Assembly (NCBI GenBank): GCA_001791645.1
Contig: MGFA01000007.1
Span: 1-57,875, forward strand
From: Candidatus Uhrbacteria bacterium RIFOXYB12_FULL_58_10
GTDB lineage: Bacteria; Patescibacteriota; Patescibacteriia; UBA9934; GWF2-40-263
Direction: 5' to 3'
DNA: 57,875 bases
Shown here: positions 16,437 through 24,588 of the stretch, in pieces
Numbering within the stretch: the stretch's first letter is position 1
Layout of the letters: every line of letters starts with the position of its first letter
Notes under the pieces: model-generated
Told to the model about the DNA's origin: nothing
Database searches by the model: none
What the model saw: only the letters and a program-made list of their open reading frames with translations
Position numbers and translations under genes: made by a program

Positions 16437-17086
16437 AACGAGGGGAATCGGCTCCGGCGATCTTTAATTTCTGCGGCGAGCGCGTCGGCCTCCTCGATCA
16501 TCCAAACCAAATCCGCGTACGCAAGCCCCATGGTTCGCAATGCCCCGAGCGACTCGCGCGTTCGAGCCAGGTACACGAGGGCGAGATCGTACTCAAGTCC
16601 GGCGATGCTCGGCGCGTGCGCGTCACCATGTCCCTCTTCCGCGAGCGCAAACGCAATTTTCACCGGAACGAGACACGCATTCACGTTTACCCGAAACATG
16701 TCGCGGTTGCGCATCCCCTGCTTCCAATAACTTTCGCGCGCCCACACGAACACTTTGGTCGCCCAAAGGTATGACCGAACGTACAATGGGTCGCGTTTCT
16801 TCGAGAGCAAATCCTTAAGCGCAACGCCCTCGGGAAAACCGTCCTTGCAGTGCTCGCACACGTGCGGTTCATCTTCTAGGAGCGCGTCCGGGCCAAGCAC
16901 GTCGGACAGCCGGCGCTCGTACGAATCTTCCGTTTTTGTCTGTTCCCCGATGACGGTCTCCTCCATGGTTCGATTCACCGGATCGCGCGATTGCTCGTGC
17001 AAATCAAACACGCCGTCGATCTCATCCTCGAGCATGTCGAGTTCATCGCGCCGAAACAGCCATGGGTTGGCGGGGTCGTGTGGCAT
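16433..17086 (-). CDS. Unknown protein co-transcribed with translin-like gene
   Basis: A 217-residue mostly helical cytosolic protein. The N-terminal half is acidic with a CEHC pair; the C-terminal half (YVRSYLWATKVFVWARE...GLAYADLVWMIEEADALAAE) is a helical bundle with several long amphipathic helices. It is placed 13 bases after the translin-like gene and overlaps the GT2 gene by four bases. Translin proteins in eukaryotes act with a helical paralogue (TRAX), so a partner role is possible, but I see no sequence evidence that this is one. Function unknown. Confidence 0.6.
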   Translation of the reverse strand: MPHDPANPWLFRRDELDMLEDEIDGVFDLHEQSRDPVNRTMEETVIGEQTKTEDSYERRLSDVLGPDALLEDEPHVCEHCKDGFPEGVALKDLLSKKRDPLYVRSYLWATKVFVWARESYWKQGMRNRDMFRVNVNACLVPVKIAFALAEEGHGDAHAPSIAGLEYDLALVYLARTRESLGALRTMGLAYADLVWMIEEADALAAEIKDRRSRFPSL

Positions 17087-17099
17087 AAGGATTACGCCG

Positions 17100-17675
17100 T
17101 TACTTTCTCACGGACAATTCGTAGCTCATCTGCTCGAGGCTCCGCAGATTTCGCTTTGCCTGGTCGAACTTGGTGCGCAAATAGCCGGTGAGGTCCATGT
17201 TAAGGAGATACTCGATCACCATGTCCACCGTCTCGAACGCCGCTCGCACGGCCTCGGGCCGTCCGGCAATGACCTCGCGCGTGGCGAATCGGACAACCTC
17301 GCCCGTGGCGTCGCACAATCCGGCCAGATAGACATCCGAACGCATCGTGCGTTCTGCCATGGAACCGAACGTCCCATGCTCGAGATACGATGCGAACAAC
17401 TGCGCCTCGGCAAATTCCTCAAGCGCCGCCTGGTACGACCCCTCCGTCAAAAGCGTGGGAAATTTTCGAAAATGCCTATCGAGTTCCGCAAGCTCCGTTT
17501 TGATCTCGCGCAAGCTCGTGACCGCGCCGCTGACGTCACCTCGGTGAAGCGCGAAAATCGCGCGCTTTGAGCGTGACAATGCGTCGTTTGACCGTCCCAT
17601 GACGACCTTGCGCGCCGATGCTTCCTGGGCATAGGCCTTGGCAACGGAAATAAACGAGGCGGGACATTTTGTCAT
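17100..17675 (-). CDS. Translin-family protein
   Basis: A 191-residue all-helical protein. The C-terminal half carries the translin/TRAX pattern: YLAGLCDATGEVVRFATREVI-type helix (D and E around residues 122-126), then DMVIEYLLNMDLTGYLRTKFD, then NLRSLEQMSYELSVR as the final helix. Eukaryotic translin binds RNA and TRAX cleaves it through acidic residues in the GE..R helix; that Glu is kept here. Start is the ATG at 17675; a TTG 15 bases upstream is unlikely. Translin is mainly eukaryotic and archaeal, so a bacterial copy in an operon with an unknown helical protein and a glycosyltransferase is unusual. Confidence 0.75.
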   Translation of the reverse strand: MTKCPASFISVAKAYAQEASARKVVMGRSNDALSRSKRAIFALHRGDVSGAVTSLREIKTELAELDRHFRKFPTLLTEGSYQAALEEFAEAQLFASYLEHGTFGSMAERTMRSDVYLAGLCDATGEVVRFATREVIAGRPEAVRAAFETVDMVIEYLLNMDLTGYLRTKFDQAKRNLRSLEQMSYELSVRK

Positions 17676-17676
17676 A

Positions 17677-20250
17677 TTATGTCGATACAATCCGTTTTTG
17701 ATAAAAAAGGTACGCTTCCTTGCCCATTTCGATCATGCCAAGCTTCACGAGACCCATCATAAGCAATAGGCCCCACTGCGGCAAGGAAAGAGGGACGACG
17801 TCAAACGCGCGCTGCAAAAACGGATGGAGCATGGCAAGGCCCATCAAAAGGAAGCCCGCGACCACACCGACGTTCAAATACCGGTTCGAAAACGGGTTCG
17901 ACCGGAATATTGACCGCCGCAGGCTCTTTACGGCAAAGACATAGAACAATGAATCAACGCCAACGGCCGCAAACATGATGGATTGAATTTGAGGCAACGG
18001 GGTTCCGGAAGAAATGAACCAAAGATAGATGCCGAACAACAGCAAGTCCGTCACGATACCGATGAGGAAGATCAGAATGAACATTTCCCGGTTCAGCACG
18101 GGCTCGTTTTTTTTGCGCGGTGGAATGTTCATCACGTCGCGCTCACCTGGCTCGAACGCGAGCCCGATGTTTGGCAGGCTGTCCGCGATCAGGTTGATCC
18201 AAAGAATCTGAACCGGAAGCAAAGGCAGGGGAAGTCCCATCAGGATGGCTCCGCCGATCAGGACGATTTCCGTGAAGCTGTCCGCGAGCAGATACACCAC
18301 GCAGCGGCGCACGTTGTCAAAAACGACCCTTCCCTGCTCGATGGCAGCCGTGATGGAACCGAGGTCGTCATCGAGCAGCACCATGTCGGACGCCTGCTTG
18401 GCAACCTCCGTGCCGGAGCCAAGAGCCACGCCGACCTCCGCGGCCTTGAGCGCGGGCGCGTCGTTTACCCCGTCGCCAGTCACCGCGACCACGTCGCCTC
18501 GGCGCTGCCATGCGTTTACCACGCGAATCTTGTGTCGCGGCTCGACGCGCGCGAACACCTGAACGCCCACGAGCATACGGTCGAGCGCGGCATCGTCAAG
18601 CGCGTCGAGCTCTTCGCCGGTGAGGAGGCCGTGGTGATCGCGCAAAAGAAACCCTGCTTCCTTCGCGATGGCGCGCGCCGTGCTCGGATGGTCGCCCGTC
18701 ACGATAACCGTTCGCACGCCCGCCGCGCGCGCGGCACGAATTTGCTCGGCCGCCTCCGCGCGCAACGGGTCCCGCAACCCAACGAACCCAAGGAACGTCA
18801 TTCCGTGAAGTTCGCCGTTGATTTCGACGGACTCCCCAACCGACTTATGCGCGACCGCGATAAGCCGCAACCCCTTCGCGGCAAGCTTCGTCGCCTCGGC
18901 AAGACGCATCTCCCCATCGCGGCACATGGGAAGGATCTTTTCCGGCGCTCCCTTTACGATCAATGTATGCCGATCGGCCTTGTGATGGAGCGTGGCCATG
19001 TATTTGCGCGCGGAATCGAACGGAAGTTCTCCGACGCGCGGACGCGCCTTTTTCAACGCGGACAGATTCAGCTCCGCGGCAAGACCCGCTTCCATCAATG
19101 CGCGCTCGGTCGGCGTCCCGATGATCTTCTCACCGTCCACAATCGCGTCGTTGCAGAGCATCACCGCCTCAAGAACCTTTTCGCGATTTCCAACGATATG
19201 ATCCACGCGCATCCGGCCCTCGGTGATGGTCCCGGTCTTATCCGTACAAATGACCGACACGGAACCAAGGGTCTCGGCCGCGACGAGTCTGCGCACGAGC
19301 GCGCGGCGCTTTACCATGCGCTGCATGCCGATCGCGAGCACAATCGTCACGGAAATGCCGAGCCCTTCCGGAATGGCAGCCACCGCGAGCGCAACTGAGG
19401 TCTCGAACATCCCGAGCGGATCGCGCCCGGCCAAAACGCCGGCGCCAAACATAACCGCAACGATTGCGACGACCCCGTAGGACAGCCATTTCGCCAATCG
19501 CGAAAGCTCCATTTGGAGCGGCGTGTCGCGATCCTCCGTTTCTCGCACGAGCGCCGCGACCTTCCCGAGCTCAGTTTCGGATCCGGTTGCCACAACCACG
19601 GCCACGCCGCGCCCGGCCACGAACGACGTTCCGGCGAATGCCATGTTCGACCGTTCCGCCATGGCCACGCCCGGCGGCAGCTTCTCCTCCCGTTTGACGA
19701 CCAGCGCGGACTCGCCCGTAAGCAACGCCTCGTTCGTTTCGCATGCGGAACACCCAAGGAATCGCACGTCCGCGACAAGGCGGTCGCCGGCAGAAAGAAT
19801 CAGGATGTCACCTGGCACCACCTCGCGCGCGTCCAACGCGCGATCATGCCCGTCATCCTGCCCGTCCGCAGACAGGCGCCGCACCATGGCCGTCGGATGC
19901 ACGAGCAAACGCAATTGTTCCATCGCCTGGTTCGCCTTGTACTCCTGAACGAATCCAAGCATGGCATTTACCGCGACCGCGGCCGCAATCACGCCGGAAT
20001 CCAACCGGTCGCCAAGCGCAAAGCTCACGACTGCCGCGGCAAGCAAAACCAACATGAGCGGGCTGGCAAACTGATCGAAGGCCACGCTCCACCAACGCTT
20101 TGGCACCTCGCGCGGAAACTCGTTCGGGCCGCGCGATTGCAAACGCTTCGCGGCCTCCGCCGACGTCAATCCGTTCGTTCGCGTTTCAAGCTTAGCGATG
20201 ACCTCCTTTCCGGACATCGCATGCCAGTCGTGAGTTGCGGGCATATTCAA
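17677..20250 (-). CDS. P-type cation-transporting ATPase (P2/Ca2+-like)
   Basis: An 857-residue membrane pump. N-terminal cation-ATPase domain (LTSAEAAKRLQSRGPNEFP), actuator loop LLTGES, phosphorylation site ICTDKTGTITEG, the P-domain motifs VIVTGDHPST and VTGDGVNDAPALK, and the helix-4 motif IPEGL are all intact. The M5-M6 segment WINLIADSLPNIGLAFEPGE and a C-terminal domain of four helices place it in the P2 group with SERCA-like calcium pumps; the ion is inferred. It starts MNMPATHD; the second Met is an alternative. It is followed after one base by the translin-like gene. Confidence 0.9.
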   Translation of the reverse strand: MNMPATHDWHAMSGKEVIAKLETRTNGLTSAEAAKRLQSRGPNEFPREVPKRWWSVAFDQFASPLMLVLLAAAVVSFALGDRLDSGVIAAAVAVNAMLGFVQEYKANQAMEQLRLLVHPTAMVRRLSADGQDDGHDRALDAREVVPGDILILSAGDRLVADVRFLGCSACETNEALLTGESALVVKREEKLPPGVAMAERSNMAFAGTSFVAGRGVAVVVATGSETELGKVAALVRETEDRDTPLQMELSRLAKWLSYGVVAIVAVMFGAGVLAGRDPLGMFETSVALAVAAIPEGLGISVTIVLAIGMQRMVKRRALVRRLVAAETLGSVSVICTDKTGTITEGRMRVDHIVGNREKVLEAVMLCNDAIVDGEKIIGTPTERALMEAGLAAELNLSALKKARPRVGELPFDSARKYMATLHHKADRHTLIVKGAPEKILPMCRDGEMRLAEATKLAAKGLRLIAVAHKSVGESVEINGELHGMTFLGFVGLRDPLRAEAAEQIRAARAAGVRTVIVTGDHPSTARAIAKEAGFLLRDHHGLLTGEELDALDDAALDRMLVGVQVFARVEPRHKIRVVNAWQRRGDVVAVTGDGVNDAPALKAAEVGVALGSGTEVAKQASDMVLLDDDLGSITAAIEQGRVVFDNVRRCVVYLLADSFTEIVLIGGAILMGLPLPLLPVQILWINLIADSLPNIGLAFEPGERDVMNIPPRKKNEPVLNREMFILIFLIGIVTDLLLFGIYLWFISSGTPLPQIQSIMFAAVGVDSLFYVFAVKSLRRSIFRSNPFSNRYLNVGVVAGFLLMGLAMLHPFLQRAFDVVPLSLPQWGLLLMMGLVKLGMIEMGKEAYLFYQKRIVST

Positions 20251-20286
20251 AATCCTTTGTCCCCTTTGTTACATGTGTCCCCCGTG

Positions 20287-21450
20287 CTAATGCCTGATAC
20301 TCAAATAAACCGCCTCCGTGTGCACGGCGATCATTTCCCAATTGAAATGGCGGCGCACTGTTTCCTGCGTGTCCTTCGCCGCGTCCTCCACGATCTCCGG
20401 ATGGTTCACGAGTTCCATAAGCTTTTCCGTCAAATCCTCAACGCTCTTGTTCGCGAAGGAAAATCCGGCGCGTCGCATGGCCTCCAGATTCTCCGGAATA
20501 TCCGACACGAGCACCGGCCTTCCGAAACTCATTGCCTCGAGCACAACGACGGGCAGTCCTTCTGATTCCGACGGTTGCACGTACAGATAGGCGTGCGCGT
20601 AGAGCTGCCGGAGCGCTTCGCCCGACTGATACCCGAGGAACAATATGTCATTCCGTCCGATCGCCATGCCCCTCAGCTGTTTCTCATACGCCGACGTATA
20701 CGTTGCAGCGCCGACAATCACGAGGCCCATGCGATTGTTTCCACTCTGTTCTTTCATTTTCTGAAACGCCTCAATCAGATACTGAATCCCCTTATGCGGA
20801 ACCAATCGCCCCACGTTCAAGACGTACTGCCTCGGTTCCAAGCCAAAAGCCAGAACCGCGTCCGTCGCTTCCACGACCTGCACTTCGGCCCCGTTGGGGA
20901 TATAAATGATTTGTCTGCCGTACCGTTTGCGCGCGTATACCTGAATCACGTGGCTCACGGCAATGGTCGCGTGCGGAAACTGACAGGCGGCCCACTCTCC
21001 GAACCACAAGTACAGCCGGCCGAACCGCCCCCATTTTTTATGAAAACGATCCTGCGAGTGAAACGTGCAAACCACCCGTGCCTTCGGCTTCAAAAGGCGT
21101 GGAATCCACGCGAGCGTTGACGGGCCAACGCCGTGATAATGGATGATGTCGTACGGACGCAAGAGCGCATCGAGCGTGCACAAAAACGTATGAACGATCG
21201 CCTCCAAATTTTTGCGATAGACCGTCGGCATGTACCGGACGGTCACGCCCGGAAAAAATCCATTGCGCCGGGAACGCGAGGTGGACACGCTTGCGACTGG
21301 CACGTAGCGCCGCCGCGCGTACACGGTCACCTCATGCCCGCGCTTTCCCAAATGCAAGGAAAGCGCGCGCACGTGCTGCTCAATCCCTCCGCCACGCTCG
21401 CCGATTTCTATCCCTTTTTGTCCGATCATCGCAATGCGCATAGATGACAT
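20287..21450 (-). CDS. Family 4 glycosyltransferase
   Basis: A 387-residue GT-B enzyme: N-terminal IGQKGIEIGERGGGIEQHV (acceptor side), a middle hinge NVGRLVPHKGIQYLIEAFQKM, and the donor site PSESEGLPVVVLEAMSFGRPVL with the conserved E-x7-E. It probably adds a sugar to a cell-surface glycan or lipid. A TATAAT lies seven bases upstream of the first ATG, so translation may start at the fourth residue (MRIAMIG, 21441) on a nearly leaderless message. It stands alone, upstream of the ATPase. Confidence 0.88.
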   Translation of the reverse strand: MSSMRIAMIGQKGIEIGERGGGIEQHVRALSLHLGKRGHEVTVYARRRYVPVASVSTSRSRRNGFFPGVTVRYMPTVYRKNLEAIVHTFLCTLDALLRPYDIIHYHGVGPSTLAWIPRLLKPKARVVCTFHSQDRFHKKWGRFGRLYLWFGEWAACQFPHATIAVSHVIQVYARKRYGRQIIYIPNGAEVQVVEATDAVLAFGLEPRQYVLNVGRLVPHKGIQYLIEAFQKMKEQSGNNRMGLVIVGAATYTSAYEKQLRGMAIGRNDILFLGYQSGEALRQLYAHAYLYVQPSESEGLPVVVLEAMSFGRPVLVSDIPENLEAMRRAGFSFANKSVEDLTEKLMELVNHPEIVEDAAKDTQETVRRHFNWEMIAVHTEAVYLSIRH

Positions 21451-21530
21451 GATTATAGCATAATGGACCGCGGATCATTGACGCCGTAAAAAAGACCTGG
21501 TATCAATGCGCAACCAGAAGGAGGCTACCC

Positions 21531-21626
21531 ATGGAACGGTATTGGACGAGGTTGTTCAAGCGCGCGGGCGCGGCCGTGGCCGGTGCCTGGCTCGAGGGAA
21601 ACTTCGGCAAGAAGCGCGGCCAATGA
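21531..21626 (+). CDS. 31-residue mini-protein coupled to the next gene
   Basis: A strong AGGAGG sits six bases before the ATG. The product is 31 residues, starts MERYWTRLFKRAGAAVAG and ends GKKRGQ: an amphipathic basic helix. Its TGA overlaps the next ATG as ATGA, so it is either a coupled small protein or a leader peptide that sets translation of the following gene. The arrangement is not explained by any known family. Confidence 0.5.
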   Translation: MERYWTRLFKRAGAAVAGAWLEGNFGKKRGQ

Positions 21627-22045
21627 CCGCGTCGAGAGAAAGCGAGTCCATGCACCGCATCCGATGCTGGACCCCGCATTGGCAGCGGTTCGACGGCTGG
21701 AGTTACCAGACCGGAAAGCCGGAAGACACGCTGCTCGCCGCCGTGTCCCGCTCGCTTCCCGAAGCGCACAGCCATCTGTTCCATTGGCCGCACGAGACCA
21801 TCTGGGAAATCCAGCGGCAGGTTCACGGGTCGGAACACTGCTCGTACCGCCCGCTGCTCGCCGTGACGCTCACGGTCTCCCCGCTCGCCGTCCGCATCGC
21901 CCGCTACGATCGCCAGACATCCGAGGCCGATGCGATCCTGGCCGCGAAGATCCGCGAATGGATCGCGCACCACGACGAGATGCTCGCGGACGGTTGGACC
22001 CACTTCGGCGACGGCTGCTACATCGCCCCAGTCCTTCTCCGCTGA
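21623..22045 (+). CDS. Unknown small soluble protein
   Basis: A 140-residue protein starting MTASRESESMHRIRCWTPHW, with many Trp and His residues, IWEIQRQVHG, and a DAILAAKIREWIAHHDEML helix. No domain is recognised, and there is no signal peptide. Its start overlaps the 31-residue gene (ATGA), which provides the ribosome site. A terminator of the form GCGCCT-GATCT-AGGCGC-T6 follows at once; a near twin of that terminator ends the gene at 24022. Function unknown. Confidence 0.55.
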   Translation: MTASRESESMHRIRCWTPHWQRFDGWSYQTGKPEDTLLAAVSRSLPEAHSHLFHWPHETIWEIQRQVHGSEHCSYRPLLAVTLTVSPLAVRIARYDRQTSEADAILAAKIREWIAHHDEMLADGWTHFGDGCYIAPVLLR

Positions 22046-22047
22046 CT

Positions 22048-22070
22048 GCGCCTGATCTAGGCGCTTTTTT
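22048..22070 (+). terminator. Terminator, type shared with 24563
   Basis: GCGCCT pairs with AGGCGC around GATCT, followed by six T. Confidence 0.85.
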
Positions 22071-22110
22071 AGTTGATCCAATGAGCATTTTGGTATATGA
22101 ATAGACGACT

Positions 22111-23085
22111 ATGATCCTCACACAACCCGAACAACTTCTCCTCGACCTGCTCGCCATCCCGTCCGTATCCGGAACGGAGCAAGCGATCATTGATCGCGTC
22201 GCGGAAACGCTTGGCGGGACGTTTCGTGTCGAGCGCATCCCGGTCGACGAGACGCGCTCGAACCTGCTGTGCACCGTCGGGTCGCCGCGCGTTTTGCTCG
22301 CCGCGCACCTGGACACGGTGCCTGGCACCGTTGAGATCCGCGTCGACGACGAGAACATACATGGGCGCGGCGCGTGCGACAACAAGGGCGCGGCCGCGGC
22401 GATGATCACGGCCGCGCTCCAGGCAGTCTCGGAGGACGCGACGGATTTCGGCCTCCTGTTCACGGTCGGCGAGGAGACGAATTTCGATGGCGCCATTGCC
22501 GTGCAGAAGTTTTTCGCCGATAACGACATCGTCCCAGAGCGCATCGTCATAGGCGAACCGACCGGCCTCCAGATCGTCACGGCGCAGCGTGGAATCACCT
22601 CCGTTGAGATCCTCTGCGATGGCACGGCGGAACACTCGTCCACCGATCACCCCGATTCCGCGATCCACAAGCTCGCGGCGCTCCTTGCTGCTTTTTTGAA
22701 AAACACTTTCCCAGAAACCACCTACCACGTCGGGCTTATCCAGGGAGGGACCGCGGACAACGTCGTCGCCGCGCACGCGACCGCGACCCTGCTGTTCCGT
22801 TCGATGAACCCAGAACTCGAGACGTTGATACATCGCGCGCTCGCGGACACGAACGTTCCGCACACGATCAAGACCCTTCAAACCGTCCCTCCCGTCGACC
22901 ACACCGCGCCGTCGTTCGCGCGCAACGCCGTCGCCTATTTCACGGAAATGGCCTTCCTCAAAAACAGCTTCGTCCTCGGCCCTGGCAGCATCACGGACGC
23001 GCACACCGCCTCGGAACGCGTTTCCCGCCGCGAGCTGAACGAGGCCGTCGCGCAATACCGCGCGTTTCTCCCAAAGAGGGACTGA
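22111..23085 (+). CDS. M20-family metallopeptidase (DapE/ArgE-like)
   Basis: A 324-residue hydrolase of the M20 zinc peptidase family: AAHLDTVPG (first metal His and Asp), GRGACDNKGAAAAMI (bridging Asp), FTVGEETNFDGA with the Glu-Glu catalytic pair, and a final LGPGSITDAHTASERV with the last metal His. The lid domain between about residues 165 and 260 is short. Relatives deacylate diaminopimelate intermediates or act on dipeptides; the substrate is uncertain. No strong Shine-Dalgarno is present. It stands alone with terminators on both sides. Confidence 0.85.
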   Translation: MILTQPEQLLLDLLAIPSVSGTEQAIIDRVAETLGGTFRVERIPVDETRSNLLCTVGSPRVLLAAHLDTVPGTVEIRVDDENIHGRGACDNKGAAAAMITAALQAVSEDATDFGLLFTVGEETNFDGAIAVQKFFADNDIVPERIVIGEPTGLQIVTAQRGITSVEILCDGTAEHSSTDHPDSAIHKLAALLAAFLKNTFPETTYHVGLIQGGTADNVVAAHATATLLFRSMNPELETLIHRALADTNVPHTIKTLQTVPPVDHTAPSFARNAVAYFTEMAFLKNSFVLGPGSITDAHTASERVSRRELNEAVAQYRAFLPKRD

Positions 23086-23100
23086 CGCCGAATGCCAAAG

Positions 23101-23134
23101 AAAAAATCCGGACAAGAACGAAGTTCTTGTCCGG
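23101..23134 (-). terminator. Terminator of the acetyltransferase-like gene
   Basis: A perfect 12-bp stem (CCGGACAAGAAC with a GAA loop), followed on the minus strand by six T. It begins one base beyond the gene's stop. Confidence 0.9.
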
Positions 23135-23634
23135 TCAGAGCAGGAGCCGGCAGGACGCGTTGCGCTTCGGACAGCCGGGCTTGTCCGATTCCGCAAAGAA
23201 GTCGCACTTGCCGCAGGTCACGGCCCACGGGATCGGGCCGTGCCAATCGGGATGGAGCCGCATCCCGGCGTGGAGAGCCGCGGCAACGAACCGCGGATTC
23301 GTCGTGACGGCAAACGCGCGGTCGCCGACCAGCGCGCGAACGAGCCCGACGATCTCGACGACGAGGCGGTTGCCGTGTCCGATCCCGCGATGGCGCGCGT
23401 CGACCCAGGCCGAACCGATCTCCAGGTAGCCTTCGGGCCAGTCCCAGGCGGCAATGAACCCGACGGCCCGGCCGTTCTCCCGCATCAGCACCGCGCGCCC
23501 CTCTCGATACACGCGCTCAAGGTTCGCGGCGGTCGCACGCGCGACCCCATGATGCTCGGCTCCACCGCCATCGCGCGCTCAAGCGCGTCCCAGGCGGAAC
23601 CGTCGACGAAATCCGGCATCCGAAGCAATTCCAT
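23135..23634 (-). pseudogene. GNAT-type acetyltransferase, split by a frameshift
   Basis: An ATG at 23634 preceded by GGAGG starts MELLRMPDFVDGSAWDALER. In that frame the protein stops after 49 residues, but from the GGGG tract at 23545-23548 (CCCC on the plus strand) a second frame continues VARATAANLERVYREGRAVLM, then a GNAT core (GSAWVDARHRGIGHGNRLVVE). One extra G would join them into about 166 residues. The C terminus has a CGKCDFFAESDKPGC cysteine group. The gene is a pseudogene, a sequencing indel, or slippage-regulated. Acetyl acceptor unknown. Confidence 0.65.
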
Positions 23635-23649
23635 GCGTCCTCCAAGAAC

Positions 23650-23678
23650 AAAACCCCCGGAACCATTCCGGGGGTTTT
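23650..23678. terminator. Bidirectional terminator
   Basis: AAAACCCCCGGAA pairs with TTCCGGGGGTTTT, a 13-bp perfect stem with a three-base loop, upstream of the acetyltransferase-like gene. Confidence 0.85.
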
Positions 23679-24021
23679 GCGTCCACGAGGCGGACGTCAC
23701 GTCATGCGCGCGAAAACTCCGGAATCCTTCCAGGGATTCCGCGACGACGCAGCGAGATGTTCGTCCGTGAGTTCCGCATATTGATACGTCCACCGTACAC
23801 GTCCGCCGACGAACCGTCAAACGAACCGCCACAAACCAATACTCCAGCTGTTCCAAGCCCGTTTTGTCCGATCGTCGCGATGCACGGAGACAACCGCCAG
23901 GCGGAACGGTTGACAGTGGAATCAACGTGCGGTAGCATCCTCCCACGGCGCGGATTCCCCCGCGTCGTTCCCCGTGCCGGCCCGGGCTTCCCGGAACGCG
24001 CCGCACGGATACGGAGTAAAG
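23679..24021. other. Intergenic region without a supported gene
   Basis: About 340 bases between a terminator and the gene at 24022. A minus-strand frame of 78 codons (23702-23938) has a GGGAGG right against its ATG, too close for good initiation, and no recognisable domain. A small hairpin (GGAATCC/GGATTCC near 23717) is present. I see nothing else. Confidence 0.4.
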
Positions 24022-24570
24022 ATGCACGGAACCACCGAACTGATCTTCGACCGCAAGAAGATCAGGTACCCGAGGATCGGAACCCCGCCGGAGGACAGTC
24101 GGGCCTTCGATGACTGGGTCGAAAAAGCAATGGCTCGCCTCAACAAGTCTCGCCACCCGCTGGCGGGGATTCGCATTTCCTTGCGCAACGGCACCAGGAA
24201 CAGCCTGGTGGTCGGGCGACACAAGGTCGTCTACACCTGCGGTCTCACCTCCTTTGACGAAAGGGGGAATCTGAGGCCCCAGAAGATGTTCTCGCCCGAA
24301 TTCGCCGCCCTCGCCGACGAGGCGCGCCTCGCGATGTTCGTCGCGGTCCCTCCAGGGGAAGGATACGAACGCGGGATCCATGTGTTCGACGCGGAAGGCG
24401 CATCAGCCCGGGCGTTGGTTGTCTTCGACCCGTGCGAGAAGACGGGAATCGCCCGCTACCGCATCGACGCGTGGGGGAAGACCTTCGAGTCGCTCTCGAG
24501 CCTCGTCAACGGAATCCTCACGGGCCGTGTCCCGGAAGTCAAGCACTCCCACCGGCTCCCCTGCGCCTGA
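24022..24570 (+). CDS. Unknown soluble protein
   Basis: A 182-residue protein. The ATG at 24022 follows GGAG at a normal distance, so I prefer it over a longer frame starting 48 bases upstream. Text: MHGTTELIFDRKKIRYPRIG, a helical WVEKAMARLNKSRH, then a beta-rich part (VVYTCGLTSFDERGNL, VAVPPGEGYERGIHVFDAEG). No family is recognised and there is no membrane or export signal. The stop codon lies inside its terminator hairpin. Function unknown. Confidence 0.55.
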   Translation: MHGTTELIFDRKKIRYPRIGTPPEDSRAFDDWVEKAMARLNKSRHPLAGIRISLRNGTRNSLVVGRHKVVYTCGLTSFDERGNLRPQKMFSPEFAALADEARLAMFVAVPPGEGYERGIHVFDAEGASARALVVFDPCEKTGIARYRIDAWGKTFESLSSLVNGILTGRVPEVKHSHRLPCA

Positions 24571-24585
24571 CCTAGGCGCTTTTTT
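24563..24585 (+). terminator. Terminator, twin of that at 22048
   Basis: GCGCCT, loop GACCT, AGGCGC, then T6. It differs from the 22048 terminator by one base in the loop and contains the stop codon of the gene it ends. Confidence 0.85.
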
Positions 24586-24588
24586 AAT

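Noticed and set aside
17983-19398. 471-codon open frame on the plus strand, antisense to the P-type ATPase gene
   Set aside because: It is a GC-driven mirror of a well-supported gene: rich in Arg and His, no domain, no ribosome site.
22069-23196. 375-codon minus-strand frame opposite the M20 peptidase gene
   Set aside because: Low-complexity Arg/Asp/Gly text with no domain; the plus strand carries complete M20 metal motifs.
23702-23938. 78-codon minus-strand frame upstream of the acetyltransferase
   Set aside because: The GGGAGG abuts the ATG without spacer, and no homology is recognised; left as an unresolved candidate.
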